A DNA stretch of 62,043 nt from an uncultured Bacilli bacterium (GTDB lineage: Bacteria; Bacillota_I; Bacilli_A; RF39; UBA660): contig CANRAQ010000001.1 of assembly GCA_947628725.1 (NCBI GenBank), positions 1-62,043 of the forward strand. Direction: 5' to 3'. The notes beneath the pieces were generated by a model. That model was not told the origin of the DNA, did no database searches, and was given only the letters and a program-made list of their open reading frames with translations. Numbering within the stretch: position 1 is the stretch's first letter; each line of letters starts with the position of its first letter. Both the position numbers and the translations under genes were made by a program. Positions 36,558 through 44,675 of the stretch are shown here, in pieces.

Positions 36558-36586
36558 ATTATATAACTTTTTTGAAATTTTTTCAA
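36558..36586 (-). promoter_or_regulatory. Promoter of the MATE gene
   Basis: Minus strand TTGAAA, 17 bp, TATAAT, a near-consensus vegetative promoter reading into the attenuator hairpin. Confidence 0.7.
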
Positions 36587-36627
36587 GCATAATTTTTAAA
36601 TTTTCTTAAGTTTAAACTTCAAAAAAT

Positions 36628-37098
36628 CTAATTTGTTTTCTTATTAATTATTCTTCTGTAGCAAATAAATTTATAAATCATAATACCAATAAAACTTCCA
36701 AATGTATCAATAAATACATCATATATTTTTGCGCTTCTTCCTGATATTAGTAATTGATGTGCTTCATCACTACATGCATATAAAAAGCATAAAATTAATG
36801 CAATGAGCATAAACTTTTTATCCAAATTTTTATAATCTTTAATTACACTACATAGTAAAAATGCTAAAACCAAATATTCAATAATATGTGCTGTTTTTCT
36901 AACTACTAATGTAGTATTTTTAGTATATATTTCTAGTTCTTCAGAATGAATTTCTTTATTTGTTATATTGTAATACCAAGTAAATAATTGCTTCACTATC
37001 ACATCACTACGACTAGAAGAAACTTCTCCATTATCGTTTGAAAAACTAAATATTAATGCCATCCAAATTATTAACAAAACTATTCTTAAATATTTCAT
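36628..37098 (-). CDS. VanZ-like membrane protein
   Basis: About 156 residues with four hydrophobic helices. 'VRKTAHIIEYLVLAFLLCSV' and 'SDEAHQLLISGRSAKIYDVF' are the two VanZ signatures. The frame opens at 37116, but that ATG overlaps the -10 hexamer of the predicted promoter. The ATG at 37098, behind GGTTGAT, is therefore the likely start. VanZ-like proteins have been linked to low-level teicoplanin resistance; most members are of unknown function. Confidence 0.75.
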   Translation of the reverse strand: MKYLRIVLLIIWMALIFSFSNDNGEVSSSRSDVIVKQLFTWYYNITNKEIHSEELEIYTKNTTLVVRKTAHIIEYLVLAFLLCSVIKDYKNLDKKFMLIALILCFLYACSDEAHQLLISGRSAKIYDVFIDTFGSFIGIMIYKFICYRRIINKKTN

Positions 37099-37114
37099 AT
37101 AATCAACCAAAGAC

Positions 37115-37143
37115 ATTATAACACATACCTATTTTATAAGCAA
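37115..37143 (-). promoter_or_regulatory. Promoter of the VanZ-like gene
   Basis: Minus strand TTGCTT, 17 bp, TATAAT with an upstream TG. It decides the start codon of the gene, because the more upstream ATG lies inside the -10. Confidence 0.55.
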
Positions 37144-37161
37144 TAGAAAAAAATTTGTATG

Positions 37162-37190
37162 AAAAATAAAAGCAACTTTTTTCAGTTGCC
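37162..37190 (-). terminator. Terminator downstream of tRNA-Met
   Basis: GCAACT pairs with AGTTGC around a poly-A loop, followed by TTTTATTTTT on the minus strand. A second AT-rich hairpin (ACTCGAA/TTCGAGT, 37200-37217) lies between it and the tRNA. Confidence 0.75.
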
Positions 37191-37228
37191 TTATATAATA
37201 CTCGAATTTTTCGAGTTTGATAACAATC

Positions 37229-37305
37229 TGGTAGCGACGGGGAGATTCGAACTCTCGACACCATGGGTATGAACCATGTGCTCTAGCCAACTGAGCTACA
37301 TCGCC
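37229..37305 (-). tRNA. tRNA with CAT anticodon (elongator tRNA-Met, or tRNA-Ile2)
   Basis: A 77-nt cloverleaf with encoded CCA. D-arm GCTC/GAGC; anticodon stem CATGG/CCATG with loop TTCATAC; T-arm GAGAGTTCGAATCTC. There is no run of three G-C pairs at the base of the anticodon stem, which argues against initiator tRNA. Elongator Met is likeliest. A lysidine-modified Ile(CAU) cannot be excluded by eye. Position 1-72 is a G-U pair. Confidence 0.88.
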
Positions 37306-37324
37306 ATAAATTTGAAACAATATA

Positions 37325-37353
37325 ATAATAACATATTTTGCCATCTTTGACAA
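37325..37353 (-). promoter_or_regulatory. Promoter of tRNA-Met
   Basis: Minus strand TTGTCA, 17 bp, TATTAT with an upstream TG, 20 bp before the tRNA 5' end. Confidence 0.6.
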
Positions 37354-37432
37354 TATATTTTTTTAAATTTATAAAATAAATTAGTCATTATTATTATAAT
37401 ATTAAAAATGAATTATATAACTAAAAAAAGAA

Positions 37433-38785
37433 TTAATAATCATTTTTTACTAATTCTTTATATTTTCTACCCTTTTCCTCAAAATTTTTAAAATATTCAT
37501 AACTGCTTGCTGCTGGAGACATTAAACAAATTTTACCTTTAGCAGTAACTTCTTTTGCCTTTTTTACAGCATCTTCTAAATATTCTATACAATATATATT
37601 TTTATTTGTATTCATCTCTTTTAATTTATCTGCTATTTTATAACCTGTAGTTGGCATACATATTAAATTACTTATATTACTATTATATAAATATTCTATA
37701 AGACTACTATAATCTATTCCCCTATCCATGCCACCAAATATTAAGGTATCAACTTCTTTTAATGTCTTTAATGCATTTATAGTTGCTTCAGGTATAGTAG
37801 AAATAGAATCATTATAATATGATATTCCATTTATAGTCGCAACAAATTCTAACCTATGCTCAAGTGGTATAAATTCATTTATAGTTTTTATTACTTTAGA
37901 TAAATCTAATTTTAATATTTTTGATACCATTATGCAAAACATTATATTGATTAAGTTATGTTCACCTTTTAAATTCCTTTTATTATCACAATCATATAAT
38001 GTTTCATTATTAAATATTATATAATTAATATTTTTATATATAGTATTAGAATCTAAATTTTTATTTAATGATATTTTATATTGTTTTCCTAAATATTTGT
38101 TATTTTTCATCTGATTAACTAAATTTTCGTTATCTAAATAATATAATGAATAATCGTCTTCATTTTGAAATTTAAACATATTCATCTTGCACTCATGATA
38201 ATGACTAACAGTTTTACAAAAGTCCAAATGATCTTCAAACAAATTAAGAATTATTCCTATATGTGGAGATACATTAACAAATTCTAACTGCAATGCAGAC
38301 ATCTCTATGACAAGTTTAGTATTATTAGTATACTTTTCTACATCATCTAGCATAGGTTTACCTATGTTACCAATTAAATATGAATCAAATCCTTGATCAA
38401 GTAATATCTTGTTCATAAGTGTAGAAGTTGTACTTTTACCTTTAGTCCCTGTAATTCCTATTACATTATCTTTATATGTTTCTAATATTAATTGTAATTG
38501 TGATGTTATTTTATGTCTTATTTTACTCGTATCAATCTCACTTAATGAAATTCCAGGTGTCTTAATAATTAAATCATATTTATCTAAATTATCTAGGTAA
38601 TTATCACCAAAAACGATAGTTACATTTTTATCACTTACATCATTCGATATATCCTTTTTATCTATTATAGTAATAGGCATATCACTATGTCTTCTTATAA
38701 AATTATAAGTTGATTTACCTTCTCTACCAAAACCTAATATACATATATTTTTATCTTTAATAACTTCTAATATTTTATTATACAT
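37433..38785 (-). CDS. murD: UDP-N-acetylmuramoyl-L-alanine-glutamate ligase (MurD/MurD2)
   Basis: 450 residues. 'ICILGFGREGKSTYNFI' is the N-terminal Rossmann UDP site and 'VIGITGTKGKSTTSTLMNK' the Mur-ligase ATP loop. 'FEDHLDFCKTVSHYHECKMN' holds the conserved His and the carbamylated-Lys region, and 'HRLEFVATINGISYYNDS' opens the C-terminal domain. Adds glutamate to UDP-MurNAc-L-Ala in the cytoplasm. It starts inside the end of a MurL-like epimerase gene (8-bp overlap). In Xanthomonas that partnership belongs to MurD2, which adds L-Glu rather than D-Glu; that assignment here is inferred. Confidence 0.9.
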   Translation of the reverse strand: MYNKILEVIKDKNICILGFGREGKSTYNFIRRHSDMPITIIDKKDISNDVSDKNVTIVFGDNYLDNLDKYDLIIKTPGISLSEIDTSKIRHKITSQLQLILETYKDNVIGITGTKGKSTTSTLMNKILLDQGFDSYLIGNIGKPMLDDVEKYTNNTKLVIEMSALQLEFVNVSPHIGIILNLFEDHLDFCKTVSHYHECKMNMFKFQNEDDYSLYYLDNENLVNQMKNNKYLGKQYKISLNKNLDSNTIYKNINYIIFNNETLYDCDNKRNLKGEHNLINIMFCIMVSKILKLDLSKVIKTINEFIPLEHRLEFVATINGISYYNDSISTIPEATINALKTLKEVDTLIFGGMDRGIDYSSLIEYLYNSNISNLICMPTTGYKIADKLKEMNTNKNIYCIEYLEDAVKKAKEVTAKGKICLMSPAASSYEYFKNFEEKGRKYKELVKNDY

Positions 38786-40139
38786 ACTTATCTATTTCCT
38801 CACAAATTATTTTTTTAAACTTATCTTCCAAATTATTTTCTAAATTATATTCATATTCATATTTAATGTCATTTTCATCATTAAAATTTTCTTTATAATA
38901 CTTAAGTAAATATGGTAAATTGTCTTTTAATTTATTTATTATTAGACTTAATGCATATCTTACTTCTCCATATGTTCCAACACATTCAAAAGGCTTTTTT
39001 TCAGCATGACCTGAAAGTTCTAAAAGTGTATTTAATAAATCTTTATTTTCATATAAATCTTCACCAAATATATCCACTAAATCATCTTTATATAAAAATG
39101 GGCTTAACATTATATAGGTAAACAAACATTTTGGGCAATTGCAACACCATTTCCATACGGCTTCTTTACTTCCTACATTGCAACTTTTAAATATTTTATG
39201 ATATTTTTTATATTTTGAAAATATAAGCGCTATTTGAAATTCATTTATATATCTAAGCATACTAAAATATTTTATATCTATGTTGAAATATTTTTTTGTG
39301 TACTCATTAAAATCATTTTCAAACTCATAAGTTTTAGAATATTGATGATTTATTTTAGTTCCCAATATTGTTGGTTCATTTGAACTTGATTCATTTGAAA
39401 GTATTATATACTTTTTATTTTGTAAATATGCGCAAAGATAAGATACGAATGCAATAAGTGCGCTAAAAGGGGTATGACCATTTAAAAATCCTTTATTATT
39501 TAAATCTATTATTTTCCTATCTAATACCCTTTTAATTTTAATTATTTCATCATCACTATACCCTGCAGTTTTAGCGCATTCAAGTTGAACTTCTTTAGGA
39601 TTAACTATAAAACATGTATTAATATCCTTTTCTACTTTCATAAGTTCAAGAGTAACATTAGAGTCCTTACCACCACCTATAGGTATTAAGTTACCTACTC
39701 CTTTATAGTTAAAGTCATTGAATTCGCATCTGCTTGCTGTACAAGTTATGTCTATTAGATCATCCATAGAAACATCTATACCATTTACATATAAAAATTC
39801 TCCAAGACCACAATAGCATAATTTTTTAAACCACTTTATTTGATTATCATCAATATATCCTGCTTTTATTATTACATTTTTACTACAAGTGCACTTAAAG
39901 TAACTGATAAGTTCAACCATACCTATATTAAAGATTAAATATTTAAATAAAGATTCATCTATATTTTTATTTGTTATATATTTTTTGTCTATAATATAAT
40001 ATGGAGTAAATTCTGTTAATCCTTCTATTATAAAATGATATATGATTTTAATACTAGTACCTTCATCTAATATTTCATAACTATCATATATAAAATTTGG
40101 ATATTGCTCCCTAAATTTTAAAAATTTATCTTGATTCAT
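38778..40139 (-). CDS. murL: MurL-like UDP-MurNAc-L-Ala-L-Glu epimerase
   Basis: 453 residues. The PP-loop-like 'LIPIGGGKDSNVTLELMKVE' near residue 160 suggests ATP-dependent adenylation. 'CFIVNPKEVQLECAKTAGYS', 'NKGFLNGHTPFSALIAFVSY', 'LSNESSSNEPT' and a Cys-rich 'WCCNCPKCLFTYIMLSPF' follow. This layout and length match MurL of Xanthomonas, which epimerises the terminal L-Glu of the murein precursor after MurD2. Co-transcription and overlap with murD is the strongest support. Assigned from memory of the family, not by alignment. Confidence 0.65.
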   Translation of the reverse strand: MNQDKFLKFREQYPNFIYDSYEILDEGTSIKIIYHFIIEGLTEFTPYYIIDKKYITNKNIDESLFKYLIFNIGMVELISYFKCTCSKNVIIKAGYIDDNQIKWFKKLCYCGLGEFLYVNGIDVSMDDLIDITCTASRCEFNDFNYKGVGNLIPIGGGKDSNVTLELMKVEKDINTCFIVNPKEVQLECAKTAGYSDDEIIKIKRVLDRKIIDLNNKGFLNGHTPFSALIAFVSYLCAYLQNKKYIILSNESSSNEPTILGTKINHQYSKTYEFENDFNEYTKKYFNIDIKYFSMLRYINEFQIALIFSKYKKYHKIFKSCNVGSKEAVWKWCCNCPKCLFTYIMLSPFLYKDDLVDIFGEDLYENKDLLNTLLELSGHAEKKPFECVGTYGEVRYALSLIINKLKDNLPYLLKYYKENFNDENDIKYEYEYNLENNLEDKFKKIICEEIDKYV

Positions 40140-40174
40140 AAAGCCTCCTAATTATTGTATAACACTATAAATAT

Positions 40175-40203
40175 ATTATATCAAAACTATATACTGAATG
40201 CAA
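40175..40203 (-). promoter_or_regulatory. Promoter of murL-murD
   Basis: Minus strand TTGCAT, 17 bp, TATAAT. The -35 abuts the sigE stop codon. Gives the murein genes a vegetative promoter independent of the sporulation genes upstream. Confidence 0.6.
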
Positions 40204-40890
40204 TTATCTATTTTGAAGTTTAAGTCTACTTATAACTTTTTTTTCTATTCTAGAAATATATGATTGACTAATACCTAAACTACTTGCAACTTCCTTTTGT
40301 GTCATTTCTTTTTGACCTAATAATCCATATCTCATAGTCATTATCTGTTTATCTCTATCATTTAAATTAGATAGTTCTCTATATAATATTTTTCTTTCTA
40401 ATTCTTCTTCTAATGGTCTAGTAACTATATCATCTGAAGTACCTAGTATATCTTCTAAATGTAATTCATTACCTTCACTATCATAACTTAGATTATCTTC
40501 AAAACTTACTTCTCCTTTTTTCTTTTTATTTTTTCTCAAAAACATAAGTATTTCATTATCTATACATCGTGAAGCATAGGTAGCAAGTTTTATATTTTTA
40601 TCTAACTTATATGTACTTACACCTTTTATTAGACCAATAGTTCCTATACTTACTAAATCTTCCAAATCTATACCTGTATTTTCATATTTTTTTGACAAGA
40701 AAACGACCAATCTTAAATTATGTTCTATAAGTTTATTTTTAGCATATACATCTCCTTCCATAGACAATTTTACATATTTTACCTCATCTTCCTTTGAAAG
40801 TGGTTCTGGAAGTTTATCCGCACTACCTACAAAATATATACCACGATTACAAAATAAATTTTTTAATATATTTAATATTTTTTTTATCAT
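40204..40890 (-). CDS. sigE: Sporulation sigma factor sigma-E
   Basis: 228 residues. A basic hydrophobic N-terminal stretch (about 1-27) corresponds to the pro-sequence. Region 2 has 'NTGIDLEDLVSIGTIGLIKG' and 'IKLATYASRCIDNEILMFLR'. Region 4 has 'MTMRYGLLGQKEMTQKEVAS' and the helix-turn-helix 'LGISQSYISRIEKKVI'. SigE and SigK are close relatives. SpoIIGA directly upstream, with the sigE ribosome-binding site inside its last codons, identifies this as sigma-E, the early mother-cell factor. No sigG follows it, unlike in Bacillus. Confidence 0.92.
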   Translation of the reverse strand: MIKKILNILKNLFCNRGIYFVGSADKLPEPLSKEDEVKYVKLSMEGDVYAKNKLIEHNLRLVVFLSKKYENTGIDLEDLVSIGTIGLIKGVSTYKLDKNIKLATYASRCIDNEILMFLRKNKKKKGEVSFEDNLSYDSEGNELHLEDILGTSDDIVTRPLEEELERKILYRELSNLNDRDKQIMTMRYGLLGQKEMTQKEVASSLGISQSYISRIEKKVISRLKLQNR

Positions 40891-40891
40891 T

Positions 40892-41668
40892 TTATCCCTC
40901 CAATAATGATCTATTAAGTATTACATCTACACCATCTAAACTAATTTTATCAATAATTCCTAGTAATACATTTTTATATTCTTTATTATTAAATGTAATA
41001 CTATCTATTTTTACAACTTTTAAAATATCATTACCTGATGCATTAGTATATGGAATAAGCCTAAATTCTTTTATATTAAAAAGTATTTTCCTTTTATCTA
41101 TCAATATGACATACTTATTAGAAATATTATCTTTTAGTACATTTCCTGTATCCATATATGCGGTATAATTATATGATTTATTATCTTTTTTTATTAATAC
41201 ATTACAATAATTTGAATAATTGTACTTTAAAGATTTAGTTTGCTTTATGTAAATATATATTATAATTGGACTTACAACTAACAAAAATATAAAATTTATA
41301 CTTAAACCATTATTTATAAATATAATACCTGTATGTTTATATGAAAATTCTATATTTAATAAATATAAGAATCCTCCAAGTATTATACTATTTATATAAA
41401 GATATAAAATATTTATTAAAGTATATTTTATATTTATAAATTTAAATGATATTATAACCATCACTATACTTATAAATAGTTTAAATAAGAATAATATAAA
41501 ACTATTGATGTTAAAAAATAAAAATAATATACTTAATCCTCCAAAAAAAGAACCCAATAATATTCTATTAATACTAGTATTTCTCTTTAAAATTATTTTT
41601 ACTGATAACAATAGTATAAAATCTATAATAAAATTTAGTATCATTACAAAATCTATATATATTTTCAT
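40892..41668 (-). CDS. spoIIGA: Sigma-E processing aspartic peptidase SpoIIGA
   Basis: 258 residues. Five N-terminal membrane helices (residues about 5-150), then a cytoplasmic protease domain with 'NYTAYMDTGNVLKDNISNKY'. The DTGN carries the single catalytic Asp, and the enzyme works as a dimer like retroviral proteases. Cleaves pro-sigma-E in the mother cell in response to a forespore signal. Overlaps the sigE translation signal, the classical pair. The homology is diverged but the motif and context are decisive. Confidence 0.9.
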   Translation of the reverse strand: MKIYIDFVMILNFIIDFILLLSVKIILKRNTSINRILLGSFFGGLSILFLFFNINSFILFLFKLFISIVMVIISFKFINIKYTLINILYLYINSIILGGFLYLLNIEFSYKHTGIIFINNGLSINFIFLLVVSPIIIYIYIKQTKSLKYNYSNYCNVLIKKDNKSYNYTAYMDTGNVLKDNISNKYVILIDKRKILFNIKEFRLIPYTNASGNDILKVVKIDSITFNNKEYKNVLLGIIDKISLDGVDVILNRSLLEG

Positions 41669-41685
41669 TTAATCACCAAAAATAG

Positions 41686-41720
41686 TATAAAAAAATGACA
41701 CCGATAATTGTGTCGTTTTT
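41686..41720 (-). terminator. Terminator of the dnaQ-like gene
   Basis: GACAC pairs with GTGTC, flanked by A- and T-runs that extend the stem, with TTTTTTT on the minus strand. Separates the exonuclease gene from spoIIGA. Confidence 0.75.
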
Positions 41721-42310
41721 TATTTTCTAATTACAATAAATCTATAACTATATAGATCTGTTAGTTTATTGAAGTTATTAACCTTTAATTTATTTAACAT
41801 TTTATGAAATATTAAAGCTGTACCATAAGCATCATAATCTGCACGATGATGTTTTTCTTCACTCCAAGGTATATTATAACGTACAACTAAGGTTGCTAAA
41901 TTATGATATCTTTCACTAGATTCTAAATATCTAGATAACCCAAGTGTATCTATAACTACGTTTTTTAAAGGCGGCAAATTATATTTTTCAATAGCCTTTT
42001 CAATAAATGAAATATCAAATTTAGCATTATGAGCTACCATAGGTAAATTGTTTACCCACTTTAAAAAGTCAATCACACATGATTTTTCATCACGTTTATC
42101 TTTTAACATTTCATTTGTTATTCCGGTTATTTTTATTATTTCTTCATTCAACAATTTACCTGGATTTACGAGTTCATCATATTTATCAATGATTTCACCA
42201 TTTTTTATTTTTACTGCCCCTATTTCTATTATACTATCATCAGAATTAGGATATAATCCTGTCGTTTCTAAATCAAATACAACATAAGTTTCTTCTAACA
42301 AATCTAGCAT
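41720..42310 (-). CDS. DEDDh 3'-5' exonuclease (DnaQ/PolC-epsilon type)
   Basis: About 196 residues: a stand-alone exonuclease domain. ExoI is 'TYVVFDLETTGLYPNSDDSI' (Asp/Glu metal ligands), ExoII 'PMVAHNAKFDISFIEKAI', ExoIII 'EKHHRADYDAYGTALIF' with the final His and Asp. The ATG at 42310 follows GGAGG, and the in-frame upstream codons lie in the T-run of the 6S-like RNA. May proofread for a replicative polymerase or act in repair or RNA turnover. Transcribed from the 6S RNA promoter if readthrough occurs. Confidence 0.85.
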   Translation of the reverse strand: MLDLLEETYVVFDLETTGLYPNSDDSIIEIGAVKIKNGEIIDKYDELVNPGKLLNEEIIKITGITNEMLKDKRDEKSCVIDFLKWVNNLPMVAHNAKFDISFIEKAIEKYNLPPLKNVVIDTLGLSRYLESSERYHNLATLVVRYNIPWSEEKHHRADYDAYGTALIFHKMLNKLKVNNFNKLTDLYSYRFIVIRK

Positions 42311-42319
42311 ACTTCCTCC

Positions 42320-42497
42320 AAAAAAAAGTGCCAAAAGAACGTGTCCGAATCGAATAAAACCTAGTCTCCCAGGTGGGCATCACATCATAACCTTTAGGAT
42401 CCTCAATAAAATTGAGTCTTCGACACCAGCTACAAATTAGATTCCCTATTATTTCGATTAGTAGGTTTTTCTTATGGACTTAATCGTGTCTTCTAGC
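42320..42497 (-). ncRNA. ssrS: Probable 6S RNA
   Basis: A 178-nt transcript framed by a near-consensus promoter (start G at 42497) and a run of eight T. Its ends pair: GCTAGAAGA-ACG with CGTTCTTTTGGC, 12 pairs with one bulged C and a few G-U. Inside, AAAACCTA can pair with TAGGTTTT, giving a long rod with a large internal loop and an apical CTCAA/TTGAG hairpin. Size, closing stem and central bubble fit 6S RNA, which sequesters sigma-A RNA polymerase. In B. subtilis bsrA also lies beside aspS, which is 2.2 kb away here. Alternative: a structured leader of the exonuclease gene starting 10 nt later. Confidence 0.65.
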
Positions 42498-42503
42498 AAT
42501 TTA

Positions 42504-42532
42504 ATTATATCATTTTATTAATAGGCGGTCAA
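42504..42532 (-). promoter_or_regulatory. Promoter of the 6S-like RNA
   Basis: Minus strand TTGACC, 17 bp, TATAAT. The predicted start site coincides with the first base of the RNA closing stem. Confidence 0.75.
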
Positions 42533-42549
42533 GTGATATTCTGATAAAA

Positions 42550-42573
42550 ACAAAAAAAGACGATTGTCTTTTA
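42550..42573 (-). terminator. Terminator of the SPFH gene
   Basis: AAAAGAC pairs with GTCTTTT around a 4-nt loop, followed by a T-run on the minus strand. Overlaps the stop codon. Confidence 0.7.
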
Positions 42574-43863
42574 TTGAACTTGTGTACCACAATTCATGCA
42601 GAATTTAGCATTACCATCTATTTCGTTTCCACATGAAGTACAGAATTTTTTAGTTTCTTTTACTTCTTCAGGTCTCTTTGTTCCACATTCCATACAGAAA
42701 TTTCCTGTGATTACTGCTCCACAATTTGGACATTTTACTTCTTCTGTTGACTCAGCATTAGAAGCAGTTTCTTGAACTGGTTGTGATTCAACTGGTTCAG
42801 GTTGAACTTGTTGAGGTTGTGGCTCAACTACTCCGCCACCAGGAATGTTCATAGATTCCATACCAGTTTGTGCTTGTGATTGGGCAGATATATTTGCACC
42901 AAACATTGCTCCACCTTGATTTAGCATGCCCATACCCATAAATCCAGTCATAGCGCCTGCTTCATTACCAGCAGCAGTTTTTATAGCCTCACTAGCAGCA
43001 GCATTTGCACGTGCACCTTGCATAGCAGGATTCATTGCATATAATCTATCACCTTGCATTGCTTTTATAGTTTGAGCAGATTCTTCAGTTGGTGTAACAT
43101 TTGCAATAGAAACACGTTCAACATTAATTCCTTGTGAACCCCATGTTTCATCTAAACATTCATTTACCGCTTTACGTATTTGATCCACAGCACCTGGTAA
43201 CATATCATAAGATACTTTTTGTTGAGCTACTTTATTAAGAGCTGGATTCAATGCACTTAGAAAATCTGCTAAGAATAATTCTCTAAATGATTCATCCATT
43301 ACAAATTCATCTTCTACATTTCCTCCATATGTATGATAAAGAGCAAGTGGATCTACTACTTTCATAACATATTCACCATAACATCTTATATCCACTGTCA
43401 TACCAAATTCACTATCTCTAAATGGTATTGGTGTTGTTGTACCAAACTTATTTCCAGTTAATAAACGAGTATTAACGAAATATGCTCTTTGATCATGTGG
43501 TGCGATACCTCCTGTTGTAAATCTTTCTCCAAATTTTTGGAAAGATGCCAATAATCCTTTACCAAATCCTCCATAAAATAATGATGGTTCAGTACCCTGA
43601 TCAAAAGTATATGAACCTGCATCTGCAGTAAAATCAACAATTTTACCATCAGCTACTATTATTAGAAATTGGTCTTCATTTACTACTATTTTACTTCCAT
43701 TTGTTATAATATTTTCTGTTCCTTTAACATTAGAGCCACCTTTTTTAGGTATACCTCTTTTAATTAATACATTGTCATCCATACGATCACAATATATATA
43801 CTCTAGCCATTGATCAGCTAATACACTTGAACCTGCTTGTACTGCAGCTTTTATTAAACCCAT
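42571..43863 (-). CDS. SPFH/virion-core-like protein with two C-terminal zinc ribbons (YdjI type)
   Basis: 430 residues. Residues about 20-240 form the SPFH-like domain ('WLEYIYCDRMDDNVLIKRG', 'PHDQRAYFVNTRLL'). An Ala/Gly/Gln-rich linker follows. Two zinc ribbons come last, 'EEVKCPNCGAVITGNFCMEC' and 'KKFCTSCGNEIDGNAKFC'. This matches Bacillus YdjI-like proteins. There is no membrane helix, so it probably assembles on membranes through partners. The next gene upstream on the same strand encodes an anchored zinc-ribbon protein and is a plausible partner. Function unknown; stress-related membrane organisation is suggested by relatives. Confidence 0.8.
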   Translation of the reverse strand: MGLIKAAVQAGSSVLADQWLEYIYCDRMDDNVLIKRGIPKKGGSNVKGTENIITNGSKIVVNEDQFLIIVADGKIVDFTADAGSYTFDQGTEPSLFYGGFGKGLLASFQKFGERFTTGGIAPHDQRAYFVNTRLLTGNKFGTTTPIPFRDSEFGMTVDIRCYGEYVMKVVDPLALYHTYGGNVEDEFVMDESFRELFLADFLSALNPALNKVAQQKVSYDMLPGAVDQIRKAVNECLDETWGSQGINVERVSIANVTPTEESAQTIKAMQGDRLYAMNPAMQGARANAAASEAIKTAAGNEAGAMTGFMGMGMLNQGGAMFGANISAQSQAQTGMESMNIPGGGVVEPQPQQVQPEPVESQPVQETASNAESTEEVKCPNCGAVITGNFCMECGTKRPEEVKETKKFCTSCGNEIDGNAKFCMNCGTQVQ

Positions 43864-43927
43864 TAAATCATTCCTCCTAGCTTAATACATATTTAGTATA
43901 TAATAATTTACTCTAAAAGTCAATAAA

Positions 43928-44674
43928 TTAATAATCAGCTTTATATGATGAAATATGCCATGACTTTAAATTTATATCTTCTAATGATGATCCACAAAAT
44001 TCACATTTTTTATGTCCTAATTTTTTTACTGGTGCTCCACAGTTAGGACAATTTATTCCTATAAGCGCTTGATTTTTTACAGCTACATTAGGATCAAATA
44101 CATATATGAATTCTGTAGTATATCTATTTTGAACTTTATAGTCACTTTTTTCTATAACTTTTCCATCTTTTTCTTTTGTATAATAATATTCTAATGAAGA
44201 AGAAATACTTATATTCATTGCACCATTTTTATTAGTATAATACTTTATTGCATGCTCATGAAATTTAACATCATCATATCTTATATTTATATTGTTGGTT
44301 TTATAATCCTCAATTTCTTTTTTTAGTTTTTCCCTTACTAAAATTAATTCATCACACTTATCAAGTTTTTTATTTTCGATAGAATTAAATATTGCAAGCA
44401 AACTAGTTTCTACTTTCGTATACAATTCACTTTCACTAAAATTTGGAAAATCTTTAGTAATTTTAGGAAGCAATAATTTTGTCATTCCATTTACATGTTT
44501 TTTATTGGTTTTAGCCTCTATTTCACCTTTTTTTATCTCGTTAATTAAACTATCTAAATTACTAAAGCCAAGTTTTCTTAGAAAAGACAATAATTTTAAT
44601 TTTAAGTTAACAAACATTAATGATAAAAAGATTATTACTCCAATAATTATTGCAAAAAATATTAATAAATTCAT
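43928..44674 (-). CDS. Membrane-anchored zinc-ribbon protein with Tim44-like region
   Basis: 248 residues. An N-terminal membrane helix (about 3-22), a basic helical segment, and a central domain that looks Tim44-like ('KFHEHAIKYYTNKNGAMNIS', 'YTTEFIYVFDPNVAVKNQAL'). The C-terminus is a zinc ribbon, 'GINCPNCGAPVKKLGHKKCE'. It starts one base after the aspS stop with GGAGAG as ribosome-binding site, so it is coupled to aspS. Its similarity in plan to the protein at 53468-54484 suggests a shared family. Function unknown. Confidence 0.65.
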   Translation of the reverse strand: MNLLIFFAIIIGVIIFLSLMFVNLKLKLLSFLRKLGFSNLDSLINEIKKGEIEAKTNKKHVNGMTKLLLPKITKDFPNFSESELYTKVETSLLAIFNSIENKKLDKCDELILVREKLKKEIEDYKTNNINIRYDDVKFHEHAIKYYTNKNGAMNISISSSLEYYYTKEKDGKVIEKSDYKVQNRYTTEFIYVFDPNVAVKNQALIGINCPNCGAPVKKLGHKKCEFCGSSLEDINLKSWHISSYKADY

Positions 44675-44675
44675 A

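Noticed and set aside
37129..37353. A 74-codon minus-strand open frame
   Set aside because: It runs through the tRNA with CAT anticodon and its terminator, so it is a shadow of the RNA gene.
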